Origin: Isoetes taiwanensis
Taxonomy: Eukaryota; Streptophyta; Lycopodiopsida; Isoetales; Isoetaceae
Assembly: GCA_021234155.1 (NCBI GenBank)
Contig: JAJEKV010000060.1
Span: 7,028,323-7,092,322 of the forward strand
Reading direction: 5' to 3'
DNA length: 64,000 nucleotides
Position numbers and translations under genes: made by a program. Under the pieces are notes generated by a model. That model was not told the origin of the DNA. It was given only the letters and a program-made list of their open reading frames with translations, and ran no database searches. The number at the start of each line of letters is the position of its first letter. Positions within the stretch are counted from its first letter, which is position 1. This document shows, one piece after another, positions 10,051 through 22,989 of the stretch.

Positions 10051-11571
10051 TGATGCTCCTAGAATCTATACGATGCTCACATCGTATAAATATGGAATTC
10101 CCCCCATGGCGACTACATCACCATGGTAAGGCCCTCCGTCATACTCGGACCAGTTGGGATGGCCAAGTGTCCAGGTGAAGAACACAAAGGTGTCATTCGT
10201 CCCACGTCCTCTATGGGAAATCTTATACAGCGGAAGCATACATACACGTTAGCAGACAACAATCATGCTAAAATAATATACCACCACGAAGGGTGGCCCA
10301 TCCATCATCATCAACGAAAGAAAAGTACAACCATCAATAATATGAACAATATATTATAACAAGGCGCTACCCGAGGCTCAGACTCCAAGGGGTCAACTGA
10401 CGGCCAGGCCTCAAGATAACAGCAGACGGAAGTATAACATGGCGTTGGCTGGCATACAACAATGGCTAGGGTAATCCACTTCATCCGCCCCTCCTGTGCA
10501 CATTTTGCAGATAGGCTGAATCATGCGATGACGTGCTTGCAGCCCTCCGGAGACGCAATCCCAAGGAATCACCCTTTGGGACTATTACATCTCCCCGGTC
10601 CGATGAGGCAAGTCATAGAAGCTTCTTCTCCTAGATCACAACGGCTCCCTGGGTGTGCTAGAGGATACCTGCCACCTCTGTAGCACCCGTATCCGTACCC
10701 GACTTACCCCCCAATCTACACAAAGTCGAGGACGTCCATAACGACCATGTCCAACGACCTAGGAGGTGTCAGACCCATACCCGACCCACACACAGTGACC
10801 GACTATAGACCTAGCATACTGTAGGAGCCCCAAAGCCACGCTCAGCAAGGCTCCACCCCTGATTCCCCAGTGTGTCCGTTGTTTGGTGCTGAACCACATC
10901 ATAGCATCCTCAACCATGTTGGCTCTTGTGCACAGGCCGCATTTACTGGGTTTTAAGGGTTCTAACTAGGAACATCTCTACTTCTAGATGGCCTTTAGGT
11001 CTCTACCCTTCCCTTAACCCCAATACACGGAGGGAGCAGAAAGAAAGAATATAAAACACCATTTAAGTATCCATCATCATCCAAAACAACATAAGAAAGA
11101 GAATTTAATCATTCCATCTAGTCAAAAAAGTGTTAACGGAGATAGAAGCTATCTAGGGACTAACCAATCTCTTGGCTGGAGCCATTATCATGGTAGGTCT
11201 CCATACTTGGGGTTTGTTGGCAAGAACTGGCAAGAACTGGGAGCTGCTCCTCCTCTCCTCTTCCCAATTCGAATTTTGGGTAAAAAATGGGGGGTAGGAC
11301 CCCTATTTCTCCACCCAAATTAGCAAGTCCCACTTGGCCAATCGAGTTTGGCCAGGTGGCACTCCCTTATTGGTGACATTTACCTAATTATACCTTAATT
11401 AGCATAATTGGGTCAATTATCCCCTAATTTTATTAGCATAGCTAATAAAATCCATTTTAAGTGAATCTAAGTTATCCTCTATAGACCCTTAAGGGTTTAA
11501 TTAATTACTGGTGATGTGTCATGGTATCCATACGTATACCGTATAAATACCTGGACATCTTTTTAACATCA
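10051..11571 (-). repeat. Gypsy 1 5' LTR
   Basis: In the element's sense it starts TGATGTTAAAAAG and ends GGAGCATCA, giving the inverted ends TGATG/CATCA. The inner edge is fixed by the primer site; the outer edge is my best reading, because the second LTR is outside the window. Its length (about 1.5 kb) and parts of its sequence match the LTRs of the second Gypsy element. Confidence 0.7.
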
Positions 11572-12937
11572 AGATATTAGGAGGCTCGAAAAAAAGGCAA
11601 GACTAGTTATCTGCTGCAATGAATAATTCCCTATGCTAAATCAAAGTTGAGTTGAACATGCTTAGCTATGCTTAGCTGAATATGCTCCTCAAATGTCCTT
11701 CACATAAATGAATTACCAAATAATCATGTTCTGGCTGTGCCGCCCTAGTGACTATTCGTTGTGCTATTTTCTTAAAGATACATGTAATAACTGTAGCATC
11801 TGTAATAACCAGCCAATTCTCTAGGCAGTTAGGTTACTATTGCGCATTTTCATATTATGCAGGTTATTATTGCACATTTTGGCATAGTGCAGCATACACT
11901 CATCAAGAGGCTCTAAATTGAGGCAAGGATATTTATTTGCGGCAGAAAAGACAAGGCTCTATGCATCTTGACGTGGACAAGCCAAATGCAAAGAGGTTGT
12001 CGCGTACATGCTTTACTAGAATTAACACAAACTACAATTGCAAAGAGTATATCTTCATTTGATAAGATGTCCTCCATCATTGAGGTATTGGGTAATACAA
12101 ATAGAAGAAACAAAAGTAAGATATTTTAGGGACTTGTAGCTATCGTTTGCAAATATTTTTTAGCATTGCCTCTATGCCATCACAGAAATGAATGTGCACA
12201 CGAGAGCTAACGAATACATAAACAAATAAAGTTGTTACCATATTGAAAAGCAAGATGTGGGAAAGAGATCATTCTTTGCTTCTTCTTCACCAGCCTGGAG
12301 ATTTGATAGAGAACGTAATATGAACTTCATAAATTAACTTGAATGAGAACATAAAGTTGTACGCATGCATGGCATTTGCAGCCATAATGAAGACTATGAA
12401 ACATCCTTCCATATTCCCATGAAGCATTCCATTGGAGAATTAGGTGGCCTTTTCAGATAATGCATCATCAGCATAACCAGACATTATAGCATTTCACGAA
12501 ACTATATCTCTTCATGAATCTACATTAGTTAGAAATCTATTATTTAAAGAGGTAATTGAATAATCAACACTTACGAAGCTGCATTTATCATCATTACAGG
12601 GCAGTGACTTTGATAGAATTATATGTTGACTATGTCTAAAAATACTTAATCTTTCTGCATATGTTCTCACCTGTCGTGCATGTCTAATGTGCATGAATAA
12701 ATAAGTAATGCCATCTTATCAACGATATGGAGACTTGAGGACAAACCCAGAAAACTAAACATTGTTCTTAAAACTGCATCATGATAACGGTAATCAAACA
12801 AAGTAGGCTGCCTGTTGTGATTTTATACAATTTTAAAATAACAGTTTTGAAAGTCATGCATATTGATACTTCCAACTTCCCACTAAGGCCAACAGAGGCA
12901 TCCTGTTGTTCTTATAGACATGTTCTTGAAGACTAGC
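11572..12937. other. Intergenic sequence, nothing recognised
   Basis: AT-rich DNA with a short local duplication near 11825-11890 (two copies of a motif reading TTATTGCRCATTTT). I see no gene, LTR or RNA gene. Confidence 0.4.
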
Positions 12938-13195
12938 CTATGTGCGTGAAGCCTCCTTCTCTGACAACTTCTCATTTTGATCCTCCTCCGCCTGATCATC
13001 CTGTTCTTGTGTCTCTGGGTCCTGCTCCCCATTCTTCTCTGTTTGCTGCTCCTCTTGCGCTTCTGTGGACTTTTGCAGATCTTCTGTTCTCTTCCGTTTC
13101 TTGGCTTCTCGAGCCTTATGATGTATGGCACGAACTTGGGCGCTCGCTAATCCCTCTTCTATCATCATCCTTGCCGTCTGTTTGGTGCGGGCCAT
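12938..13195 (-). pseudogene. ORF relic beginning with the exact histone H3 N-terminus
   Basis: From the Met at 13195 the first nine residues are MARTKQTAR, identical to the start of histone H3. The similarity then stops (MMIEEGLASAQVR follows) and gives way to a basic EAKKRKRTEDLQK and a long E/Q/D-rich tail ending SEKEASRT. The Q/E-rich part resembles in style and position the middle of the ORF at 8157-9394. The frame is open upstream to 13261. No histone fold is found in the bases after its stop. I read it as a relic or truncated relative of the H3-like Gypsy ORF. A chance nine-residue match is unlikely but not impossible. Confidence 0.5.
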
Positions 13196-13261
13196 ACTTG
13201 ATATCACCTCGATCGCCTCATCGAAATGATGGCTCAAGTTGAATATGGGAGGACTTCCCAT

Positions 13262-13902
13262 TGTAAAGCCTCATAAGCCAGTGAGGATAGGTAGTTCCCA
13301 TGGATGCATGCATGGAGAAGTCAAACTCCCTGCTGAAACTACGTGCTTTGTTCCTTTCTCTTTGTTTCCAGTTTGTTTTGTCTTCTATTTTTTCTTTCCC
13401 ATTCATGCCGCTGCTATTTGTTCTTTTGTGCTTTGCACTAGGAGTTTTGGGTGCTTGGAAGATGTATTCTTTGCAATAGGGGTTTTGGTGCCCGAAAGAT
13501 TAGGTTTCAAAGCAGCATTCATGGCTGGTGATTTCTTCAATTCAACAGTATTTGAGCTCTTTCAAGGATCTTTCACCTCTGTCCGAGCCTAATGATACTG
13601 CATGGAAGGCCATAAGAAAGGTTGTCATCTATTTCTTCGAGTTAAATCATTTTTCAAAGGGCTTGGTTTTCCTTGGATACATCTAGAAGGTTTTGAAAAT
13701 TTTGTTTACATCTGGCAAAATAAATGGGCAGTTAGTCCTATGTTTTGTCAAGCTTATGTTTTATTTTTCACTGTTTCTTGCAGTAAAGTTGGTTCTATTC
13801 TGATATAGAGAGCAACCCTTTGTTGAGTACCAACTTATTTTTGAGAGAGAATTTATGTTTCACCTAATCTGATTACACACCTTTTCTACCGTAAAGAAAA
13901 AA
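13262..13902. other. Downstream flank of the PIH1 gene
   Basis: T-rich on the plus strand. It probably includes the 3' UTR of the minus-strand PIH1 gene, whose stop is at 13903-13905. The plus-strand open frames here have no recognisable motif. Confidence 0.4.
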
Positions 13903-16414
13903 CTAATTGCCTCGTGATGTGAACTCGGAGACATCACATACAGGCAAAACAACTTCCAACTTCTTTTTGTTCTTATCAAATCGTGCTTGCCCTTTAGAAT
14001 AGTCCACCGGATGAGGCAATGACACCTGAACGTAGAAAATGATTATATACAATCACAGACACTTTTATCTTTTATGTATTACCTTTAACTTATTTTTGCC
14101 GGGAACTCTCAAAAACACCTCCGTTGTTGAAACATCTAACTGCATATCGGCTGCAGATTCCTGTATAAATATGAAGAGAACATGAAATAGTACCATCTAG
14201 AATATTATTTCGTTGTGGATGCTTACAACATCTGGGAGATTCACTCGTAAGAAAATTTCTTTAGTCTTTTTGAGGTCTTCTTTACTAGCAGAGTTGTCTT
14301 CCCTGTAATTATATTTCCACGCAGAGATCAGAATTAAGTATTCACCAGATAATGTGACAATGTTAGACGACGACATGGGTGTCAGCTTTACATTGCAGAC
14401 AAATAAATCCTTGTATAATTATCAAACCTTCCTGTAAGCTTCGTATAGATAAACTCATGCAAGCGATAATCACGTTATAACATGCTCTCACAAAGTAAGT
14501 GGGTATGCCCAGCTTCCATTCGTTTCTAAGTGAAGAATATATGGCTTCCTATATGTTGTATCTCAATATGCAATTTAAATATACACGTGCATACCAGTAC
14601 TCTGCAAGGTCCAAGTTACTCCTATGAATGATTTCGTACGAAGGTACAATCTCTTGCGTTGTGCCTATTTCCTTATTCTTGCCACAAGGATCACTTTCGC
14701 TACCTACAGATTGCTTGCAACTTTTCAGAAGAGAAAGAACATTGGCAGGTATCTGCAGATGCTCAGAGAGGACTTACTAGTATTTTCACAATCCTTTGGC
14801 TGAGACACTATCCTAGCACCATTGCATTTCTTATCATTTTCTGTTATTGAAAATTGGATTGCAGATAAAGTGCATGTTAGACCATATTTACTGACTCCAA
14901 GAAGCACAAATTTCTTACTTGTTTCTGACTTTGTTTTTGGAATCGTTAACATGCTAGGTGTGTTGGTAACTCCTTTATACTTCAGCTTGGGAAGAATAAA
15001 ATCTGCATCAAGATATGTAGATGACTAGATTAGTATGATCTTTTAGTGAAGTAGGACTTAGATTATACCTCTATCAAGTTTTAGGCCATGTTGCTTTTCC
15101 ACTGCTTCCATAGATGTCTCAATCAGAAGTTTTTTAAACTTTGCATTTTTACAAGCATAAGTAATAGCTTCATCATTGACAACGAAATCGTGCACTTGAG
15201 AATCCTTACCACCTACACAAAGTCAATTTAGTTAGTATTGTTTCTTATTAGGTCTGAGCAATATATCTTCTCTCTTAATAGTAATCTTTTGATCATCGAG
15301 GCTTAGGTCCATCACAAATATCCATAAAAATGTTTGCATGTCTTTATTCAAACTTTTAAAAGATTGCAATCGAAAACCTTTATATCAGAAAGCAACTACA
15401 CAAAGAGTAACCTTTTATCACAACCTTCCAAAATTATGCCAAACCAAGTATTATGTTACTCTTTTAAAATGCCAAAACAACATAGATAACATGAAAAAAG
15501 AAAAGATAACCATAGCTCAAATAGATGGGCCTCCTACTGAAAGAAAAGTTTTGCATAAAATATAAAAGCTTTATCTCAGGGCACGACAAAGAAAAATTGG
15601 GTTGGTACAGGAACTTTGAATAGAAAACCATGCAGGTGCACAACAAGTTAGTATGGTCCTTGAGTTCAGTTTATGGACTCTATGCGAAGCAAGAAGATTC
15701 TAATTAATCTGGAATTTAAGCAAGTCAAAACACAATTCCTCGGGCCGCCAACCTCTATCCTTCTCATCTTTCTTTGGGCCTAAACTATAAGGTATTTGCC
15801 ATTGCACTCCACTTCGATCAGTCCTGGGAATTGATTTTGCCCTTTCCAATATATCCGAGTGGCAGATATTGATAAAAACCTGTAATACAAATCCAACTGT
15901 AAGGAAATGAAAACAAAAGGATGAGAACCAGCCAGAACAACAACTTGCCAATAATACTTCTAGTACTCTACTTTTGCAGGACATCACTTTCCTACCTTCT
16001 GTCCGGTTTCTATGTTTCTCGTCTTTATACAAAATGCAGCATTTGGAATAAGTAACTGTTTTCCATCCATTGAAAACTCCTTTCTTTCTTCAGCCATCCT
16101 TATATATGCTTCCGCCTCCTAAGAATTAGAGAATGGATAACTTCTGGCAAACAAAGGGCCAAAAAGGCACAAAACAAATACTTTCCGTAAAAGAGGCATA
16201 CCTCTTTGGATCGAGGCTCTGATATTTCTTTTGCATAATCGAAAAAGAGTTTCTTGAACTCAGGATCTTTGAAAGCCTTCTCAAATCTGCTCATTTCCTG
16301 CAATTATAACTCATGTTAGAGAAATATTACAGCCTAGACCCAGTAGATGCTGGCAATTAAGAACTAACATACATCTGATGACAGGTTCAGATCCTTGATG
16401 GCATCCTCAGCCAT
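13903..16414 (-). CDS. PIH1-domain dynein-arm assembly factor (Kintoun/PF13-like), 11 exons
   Basis: Coding exons read on the minus strand: 16414-16373, 16297-16202, 16118-15996, 15879-15753, 15212-15069, 15002-14919, 14840-14778, 14703-14595, 14302-14227, 14160-14083 and 14025-13903. All introns are GT-AG and the frame is kept across all ten, giving 354 residues with no stop. The start is MAEDAIKDLNLSSD. The PIH1 region shows FKDPEFKKLFFDYAKEIS, VFINICHSD and VQWQIPYSLGPKKDEKDRGG, then KFKKLLIETSMEAVEKQ and LPKLKYKGVTNTPS. The C-terminal CS-like part shows PSYEIIHRSNLDLAEYW, FLRVNLPDV and VDYSKGQARFDKNKKKLEVV before the end at TSRGN. Proteins of this family act in the cytoplasm with HSP90 to preassemble axonemal dyneins. 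The first exon may extend upstream, since the frame is open 5' of the chosen Met. Assignment to the Kintoun branch rather than another PIH paralog is less sure than PIH1 itself. Confidence 0.9.
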
Positions 16415-18850
16415 AGTAACAACTTTCTTGCGATTCTCCCTATGCAGAATGAAAGCAGGATGTCAAAACTTGATTACATTCTGATGTCAAACTTGATTAC
16501 ATTGTCTTTCTTTCTTATTTAGTCATCATTTTAAAGAAACTACTAAAAGTGAGCCCAATGTTGGAGACGTTTTATAACTGTAACTTATGTCCACTGGATC
16601 CACAAGTGTCAATTTTTGTTGGAATCCAGTTCTTTGATAGCACTAAGGCAAAGAAAGAGCTTGAAGATCATGCAATGGCACAACAAATTCAATTGCACTA
16701 TATTTATATTGCCATTGCCTGCTGCAGCATCACAGAAGAGCCTTTGTAGGAACTGGCAGCCTTTAAGATAATTGATGACCAGAAGAAACCAGTCAACATC
16801 CAGAGCATCGCTTAGAAATTTCTTGGTTGCCTGCATATCATCGAAATGTTGGAGGTTCCAGGATAGATATCCAAGGACTAAGCATCCGTGACAAGCAGCA
16901 TCCAAAGTATTTTCCCACACATAGAAGGTGAAGATAATGGAAATTTTCCGCATATAGCAGGGAAAACACTAAATTTTCGAGCCCTAATTTTTATAGATCG
17001 ACAAGATCTAACGGTTTAGGATAATTCCAAATCAAATTTTAGGAAGGAGTTAATTTTCATCACGAGAAAATTTGGAACAAATGTTTTCTTGGGTTGCCCA
17101 TAAAGTGCAAGCACTCGCTCCCATAGGTAAAGGGCATATTCAGGGTATATGAGTATGTACCCCGATTTTTTTTTTTTTAGCTGGCTTAAACCATGTAATT
17201 TGCCCGTAGTTATGCGCACCTGTCATATTATATATAGCATTCTATATAACAAAAAATTAATGCATCTGACACTAATTATATAATTTTAAAACATGGCATG
17301 CCTTTATGTCATATATTGCTACTCATTTATATGTCTACTGTATTGAGAAACTTATGTCAAATGTCATGTTTGGCATGCCATTAGTCTTCATACACGTGTC
17401 ATACAACACTAGTAATATGTCTTGCTTGCAAGTGTCGTGATCAAACCTATTACCTTAGGAGCTACATCATGGTACACACAAGCTTATGTTAATTAGCACA
17501 TGCCTATGTTATGATCCGAGATGGTAGTACTCATGACAAAGCATTGTTTGCAGCAATCGTATCCAGTAACATTTTGCTGAGGTGATTGTTAAGAATGTTG
17601 TAACACTAGAGCTTTCAAGTCAAGTTCTACTAAGAATGTTGTAACACTAATACTTTTATTCATTCTACTAGCAAGTTCCCTTCGCAATACTTTTTCTTCA
17701 GATATAAGTTAAGAGATTGGGCATGGAGAACCGCCGACAAGTAGAATATGTTCCGATATGGTGGCATATCAAAATATGGGATGTCCTTGGATCCCGTTTG
17801 TAACCAAAGTGAAGGAAATCCATCAGATCATCATGTGGAGAAGATTCTCTTATCTCTTACACCACATAGGAGGTAACGCAGTTCCTTGATGTGCTATTAC
17901 TCCAAAGGTAGAAGACCTCTAGTTCCCTGGTGAAATACAAGAGTTCTACAATCTAAAATTGGGTACCTTCAGCAAATATGAAAAGCTGAAGTCTGAAATG
18001 ATTATACTTGGCATTTGAAAGTGCATATTAGAAAAGCTCTGATTCCATAAACATAAAATTTACTATGAAGTAGAAAATATATACGCTGATCTTGACATGT
18101 TAGATTCAACAGCTGCAGTAAGGCACATAAAAAAAAGAGATTGGAGAATTGAACCCCAGACTCCAGAAGACATATTTTTTCTCATTCTAAGAAGTCAATA
18201 AATTTCCCTTCAAAAAGAGAGTTTAGCTTGTTTAAGAACTTTCAAGTTCTAGATTGACCTATAGGAGCATTAAAGTCTCCAACAAGATTCTTGTAATGAT
18301 TTCATGAAATGATTTGACACCCCAAAATTTAAATATCAAACTGTAATGCCCAGGTTATGAGAGATCAAACAGAATTCTAGAAAGGAAGGAGATTCTTATT
18401 TGCCACAGTTGGTAGTCAAAGACACAGAGAGTATGCAATCTTATTTCTGGACATAGCCACTAAACCAATAGCACAGCCTAATATCATTCATGATCTTAAT
18501 TCATTGAAACAAGCCTGACTTCTATAAGCAGCAAGCATCTTGCCTTCCTGAAGATGATCATTAATCGACAATCCTTTTTTATTTGTTTATCATAGAACTC
18601 CAACCAATTCATGAAAATTGCTTCTTATCTGCCCAGAATTCATCAAACATATGATCTAAGGTGTATTTTTCTCGTGGCACTAGAACATCCCAAGAATTCA
18701 ACCCAACGCAACAAATCAGGCTCTATTGGTATTTTTTAAAAAAAATCCTTAACTTCATCTATTTGCCATGCTCTGCCTAAAAGTAAAAGCATGCATCTGC
18801 AATGATCTGCTAGTGGTCTAAAGAGATAATCTTGTAAAATGAATTCTTAC
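16415..18850. other. Upstream region of PIH1 gene, nothing coding recognised
   Basis: A possible acceptor (TTCTGCATAG on the minus strand, near 16432-16441) suggests that the 5' UTR is spliced. The rest is AT-rich with no motif-bearing ORF. It should hold the promoter or a 5' UTR intron. Confidence 0.35.
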
Positions 18851-18909
18851 TTCTTATTCTTAACTTTTCATAAACTTTCAGCAATAGCAGGTCGCTCCAT
18901 GCTCAAGTT
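18851..18909 (-). other. Possible non-coding 5' exon of the PIH1 gene
   Basis: On the minus strand a T-rich tract ending TTTTTTGCAG precedes 59 bases that end at a consensus donor GTAAGAATT. It holds a short open frame starting MERPAI and no known domain. Assigning it to the PIH1 transcript is a guess from strand and position. Confidence 0.25.
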
Positions 18910-19834
18910 CTGCAAAAAAGCAATATGCATCGTCATAACTCCGAACGAGACAAGCTAAAAGTTAAATGTAAATAATCTTTAGACATCCCCCTCACAAAGC
19001 ATTGATGTTCTCATTGTATTGTGGACTGTATGGCCGAGAGGCCGTTTCTCTCGACCGTTTCTGTACTATTGAGTGGTAGCTTATCCTCTCTGCCCACTAG
19101 AAACCAGCATCTCAATCTCATCTACATAAATCTGTACCATTGGCCATAGTAAACAGTGTGTGCAAGCATATCACCATATCTGGGATTGTATGCAGTCGTA
19201 CTAGGCCCTTACTGTTGTTTTCATCATATATCATGGTTATTTAAAAGCAGGAATTTGTAAACGCTGCTAGTTTCAATTTAAATCATGTAATGGTTTCAAT
19301 GGCCAGTTTTACCAAGTAAGAACAACCAATGTGCTAAACTATGTAATGACAGGAAAACAGAAGAGGTTCGAACCAGAAATTGAACTAAAAATCAAGTAAC
19401 TTCTGCTTGACAAGTTTCCCAATTACTTAGTCAAGTTCAATTGCCTTTAGGCATAGGATGTAAGGCCCATCTAAACCCCTGATGGAATAGCATTCCCCTG
19501 TGCCATCTATGAGCCTTTACTTCCTACCAGATTCTGAAGGGCATAAATAACTTCAATTAGGGTCCTTCTCTGTGCCTCCTTCCCTTGCATTCATGCTTAA
19601 ACATTCGGGCAAAAAATGGTGCATTAGCAAACCTGCTTGTCATAAGCACCAAAAATTCATGCAGTTCTTTGCAGTCCTAACAATTGTTTGATTTGTTGCA
19701 TAAGTTGTCTAAAACATTATGATTCTTCATACGGTCATGCCTTTGATACAAAGTGAAATAGAGTTTTTTACGGAAATTTATAATAACCTGTAAATAAACA
19801 AGAAAAACCTGTAAATAAACAAGAAAGCACTTAC
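18910..19834. other. Intergenic or intronic sequence, nothing recognised
   Basis: No gene, repeat boundary or RNA gene is seen. The sequence is AT-rich. Confidence 0.4.
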
Positions 19835-19912
19835 GGTAGAACTCCAGCAAGGTTTCCATTTGAACCAGATTAAAGACCCTTAAGAGATAATCCTTCCACC
19901 CAATTGAGCTGC
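19835..19912 (-). other. Possible non-coding 5' exon
   Basis: A minus-strand acceptor, TTTTTGCAG, and a donor, GTAAGTGC, bound 78 bases. An upstream-type short frame (METLLEFY) begins inside. It could be an early exon of the PIH1 gene or chance splice-like sequence. Confidence 0.25.
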
Positions 19913-22900
19913 CTGCAAAAACCTACATATGGGTAACGCGATATCGTCCATAAGCGTAATAAGAAATCCTCAAACAAGTATCTTAAAAATAGAATTTACA
20001 ATGAAAAAAAACTAGATATGTAGGCAGTAGCCACCAAACAAAATATGAAGAAAGTTAGCGGACAAGACTGCAGCAGGTTATGGCAGGCTGAGGGTCCGCT
20101 ACAGGACTCATGCACTTTTTGAAGTTGGAAGCGACAAGACTTTCTTGACAGGACACGAGCAACTAATTTTCAACATCATTTAGCTAAACCACACTAAGCC
20201 TAGACTGAGAGAATAATTTCAAACAAACAAATTAAATAACGCCAAATGGATAGTTAACTGTTCCAAAAAGGAATTGTAAATTCTATTGCATCCCTTGGGA
20301 AGCTTAGTCAATAGTTTAGAGGATCCCTATAGATCATTCTAGAAATTGCCTTGATCTCCGTTCTCTAATTGCAAGAATTGGGAAACACCTCTTTAGGACC
20401 TGTGTTTCTGAATCATGTGTGAAGGTGTCTGTCCTCTAGGACTCAGCAGAATAATTTTGCCCCATCAAGCGTAAAATAGGCCTATCAGAATCATATATGT
20501 CAGGGATGGTTTTTTACTGTATGAGGTATTCTATTATATTGAGCATATGCACAGCCCTAAATATGACAAATATAGTCTGATGCAATTGCCTGGAATTGGG
20601 GAGCTGCCAAACTATGATACTCCGTCTAGCCACTAGTTTAGAAGATGCCTATGTCTAGCCACTAGTTTAGAGGATGCCTATGCAGAGGTATCCTATTATA
20701 CTGAGTATAAGCATAGACCCTATAATCCAAGAAAAGATAGGAGGCTTACAAAGCAATATGCAGCGTCATAAACTCAAAGGCGAACCAAGAATTGATCTTG
20801 TGCCAGCACATATACGCTCTTTATCAGTTTGCAACATTATGAGCTGATAACATTTGATTAAGGTAAACCTAGGAAGGAAATGGCAGGCTGAAGGAGCGAT
20901 GAGTAGCCACATTAGAGATACAGAATGCTGCATTTTCATATAAAATTTTTGGTTTTGCAACACATCAGCAGCAATAAATCAAAATGTGGATTGACTACAA
21001 TTGTTGTCCTACATCATAGCAAAGGGGAACGTTTTGGTCCTATAAATTCCAATAATTAATGTAAAAGAGTCAGAGCCATATGCTGGTGCATTGAGTTCAA
21101 ATCGTTCCTTCTTATTTGACGCATTGAAGGCAGCCGGCAACTTAAGAGACATACAGACTGACATACCTTTGTGTTGACGAATTAAAAACCATAAACTGTA
21201 TAATTGCCATACAAAGGCTAGCACCGGAGAAATTATCACTCAGGCCTTATTCATCAGATAAAACTTTTATCATGTCACGCAGAGGTTTTTACTAAAGAAT
21301 GCATTGCACGTGCCTTTGCAGCTAGAACTGACGCCACCACATCTAAACATCAACTTGCACAGATTACAGAGCAAACTCTGGCAAATAGACATGTTGGTCC
21401 ATACCAAAGTGAGAACCCGAAATGCAAATGGCATGGCAAGGTAACTCACGTCTCAAATGCCAGGACATCATTATTCTGTGATGCCGGGAACTACGGGCCA
21501 TTGAATTTTTAAAACAGTCTATTCTAGATCATGATCAAATGGCTTAAGCCACATCCAACTCAAATTATCCTGTGATGCCGGGACCTATGATCTTGAATAT
21601 GATCTTAATTAGGGCTGAAATAGAGCTACGATAAATAGGAGCTAAAAAAACCTGATTTACCTTTGTGGAGCATCATAAGGCGTCGATCGATACCTTTGTG
21701 GAGCATCTTCTGCTCTAACCTAGGCGACGGTCCAGAACGGCCATCGAGTTTTGAAGACCGTCTGGTACTGTAGATCATGATCAAATGGCATAACCAACTC
21801 AGATAAAGGGCCACTGTGATGGAAACCTTGTTAATTTAAGTGTCGGGATATAAAATATTAGAATGATGATTCCACATAACATGGAAATACAGTAAAGTAA
21901 AGATGGGTAAAATAAAAAAACTTTTGAAGGATCAGCACCCATTTGTGGCTCTCTTAAGATAAAGTCACCCAAAGATGAAGAAATAGACCTTCATAATGGG
22001 CTCAAGCTCCACCTTGATAACCTATAGGTTAAGTGCAAACAATCTTACCGTCATTTAGGGAAAAAAAAACAAATCTTAACACATTTCTTTGATATAGCCC
22101 ATTTGTCAATCCCATTTTTCCATTTTCCGTCACTAATTTTCTATTTTTTTCTCCGTACAATTTTCGCCAATTTTTGAGGTATTGTTGAAGCATGTTATTT
22201 TCATATCTCCATCAAAGCTCGTTTTTCCCCCGACGATTTTTCTCCTTAATCCAAATCTCCGGTCATTCAATTGGTTTTATTATTTTAATGTTGAAACTCA
22301 ATCTGCTCACCAATCTATTCATTTGGTTTTATTGTTTTAATGTTGAAACTCAAATTGTTCTTGGATATAACCTCTTAGAATAGAATCTACGATTTAATCC
22401 CTACGGCTAAATGCGAGGCCAAATTATCATTGTTAAAAGTGTTGGGAATAAAATATTTAGAATTTTCCACATCTTTAAAAGTAAAGAGAAAATAATTGTT
22501 TTTCGGAAACCATTTGGCCTATAACAACAAGTTAGTATTTATTTGGCATTGTTTGTCAATCCACCATTCCTCAAAGACCGTTATTTTTCTCCTACATTGC
22601 AATTGGTTTTATTATTTTAATGTTGAAACTCAATCTGCTCACCAATCTATTCATTTGGTTTTATTGTTTTAATGTTGAAACTCAATCTGCTCAGGCTCTG
22701 AAATTATCATTGTTAAAGAAAAGTTATTTTTACATCTTTAAGAGTATTCGAGACCCATATGGCATTGCATCTAAGGTAGAAATGCAACAGAAAGTTCTTG
22801 TTTAAATATGTAGCAAAATAACAGGGAGTTCCAGGAGGATTTGATATGGATATAAAAAATAATAACAATTCCTGAAATTATAGTCCATATATCCCAAAAA

Positions 22901-22989
22901 CAATTGAATGGGTTGTTATAAAAAAAATATAGATTCATATATTGGTTAAAGTAGTCTTAGGAGACGCTATAATAAATGGTTTTCAAACT
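19913..22989. other. Intergenic sequence with small local duplications
   Basis: No gene is recognised. Local duplications: about 20620-20665 (a repeated GTCTAGCCACTAGTTTAGA motif), 21660-21710 (ACCTTTGTGGAGCATC twice), 21515-21560 against 21762-21810, and 22270-22350 against 22600-22690 (TTTTAATGTTGAAACTCAA several times). These look like decayed repeats. Confidence 0.45.

Larger units (their letters stand above)
1..11571 (-). mobile_element. Ty3/Gypsy LTR retrotransposon 1, 5' part, continues past left edge
   Basis: On the minus strand the order is 5' LTR (10051-11571), tRNA-iMet primer site (10036-10047), a leader, an extra ORF with a histone H3 fold (8157-9394), then gag (from 7907, broken by the Copia element, ending outside the window). 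Pol and the 3' LTR are not visible. Part of its LTR matches the LTR of the second Gypsy element in this window: the stretch around 10484-10530 reverse-complemented resembles 43715-43765. The two elements are therefore related. Several in-frame stops show it is dead. The Gypsy assignment rests on the gag domain, the primer site, and this kinship to an element that has Gypsy pol and a chromodomain. Confidence 0.75.

Noticed and set aside
15700-16303. Single-exon ORFs in the PIH1 gene region
   Set aside because: They run through exons into introns. The splice sites and family motifs show the true exon limits.
18136-18170. tRNA-like B box followed by a T run on the minus strand
   Set aside because: GGGTTCAATTCTC is present, but no matching acceptor stem or A box at the right distance is found upstream. 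Probably a relic or chance.
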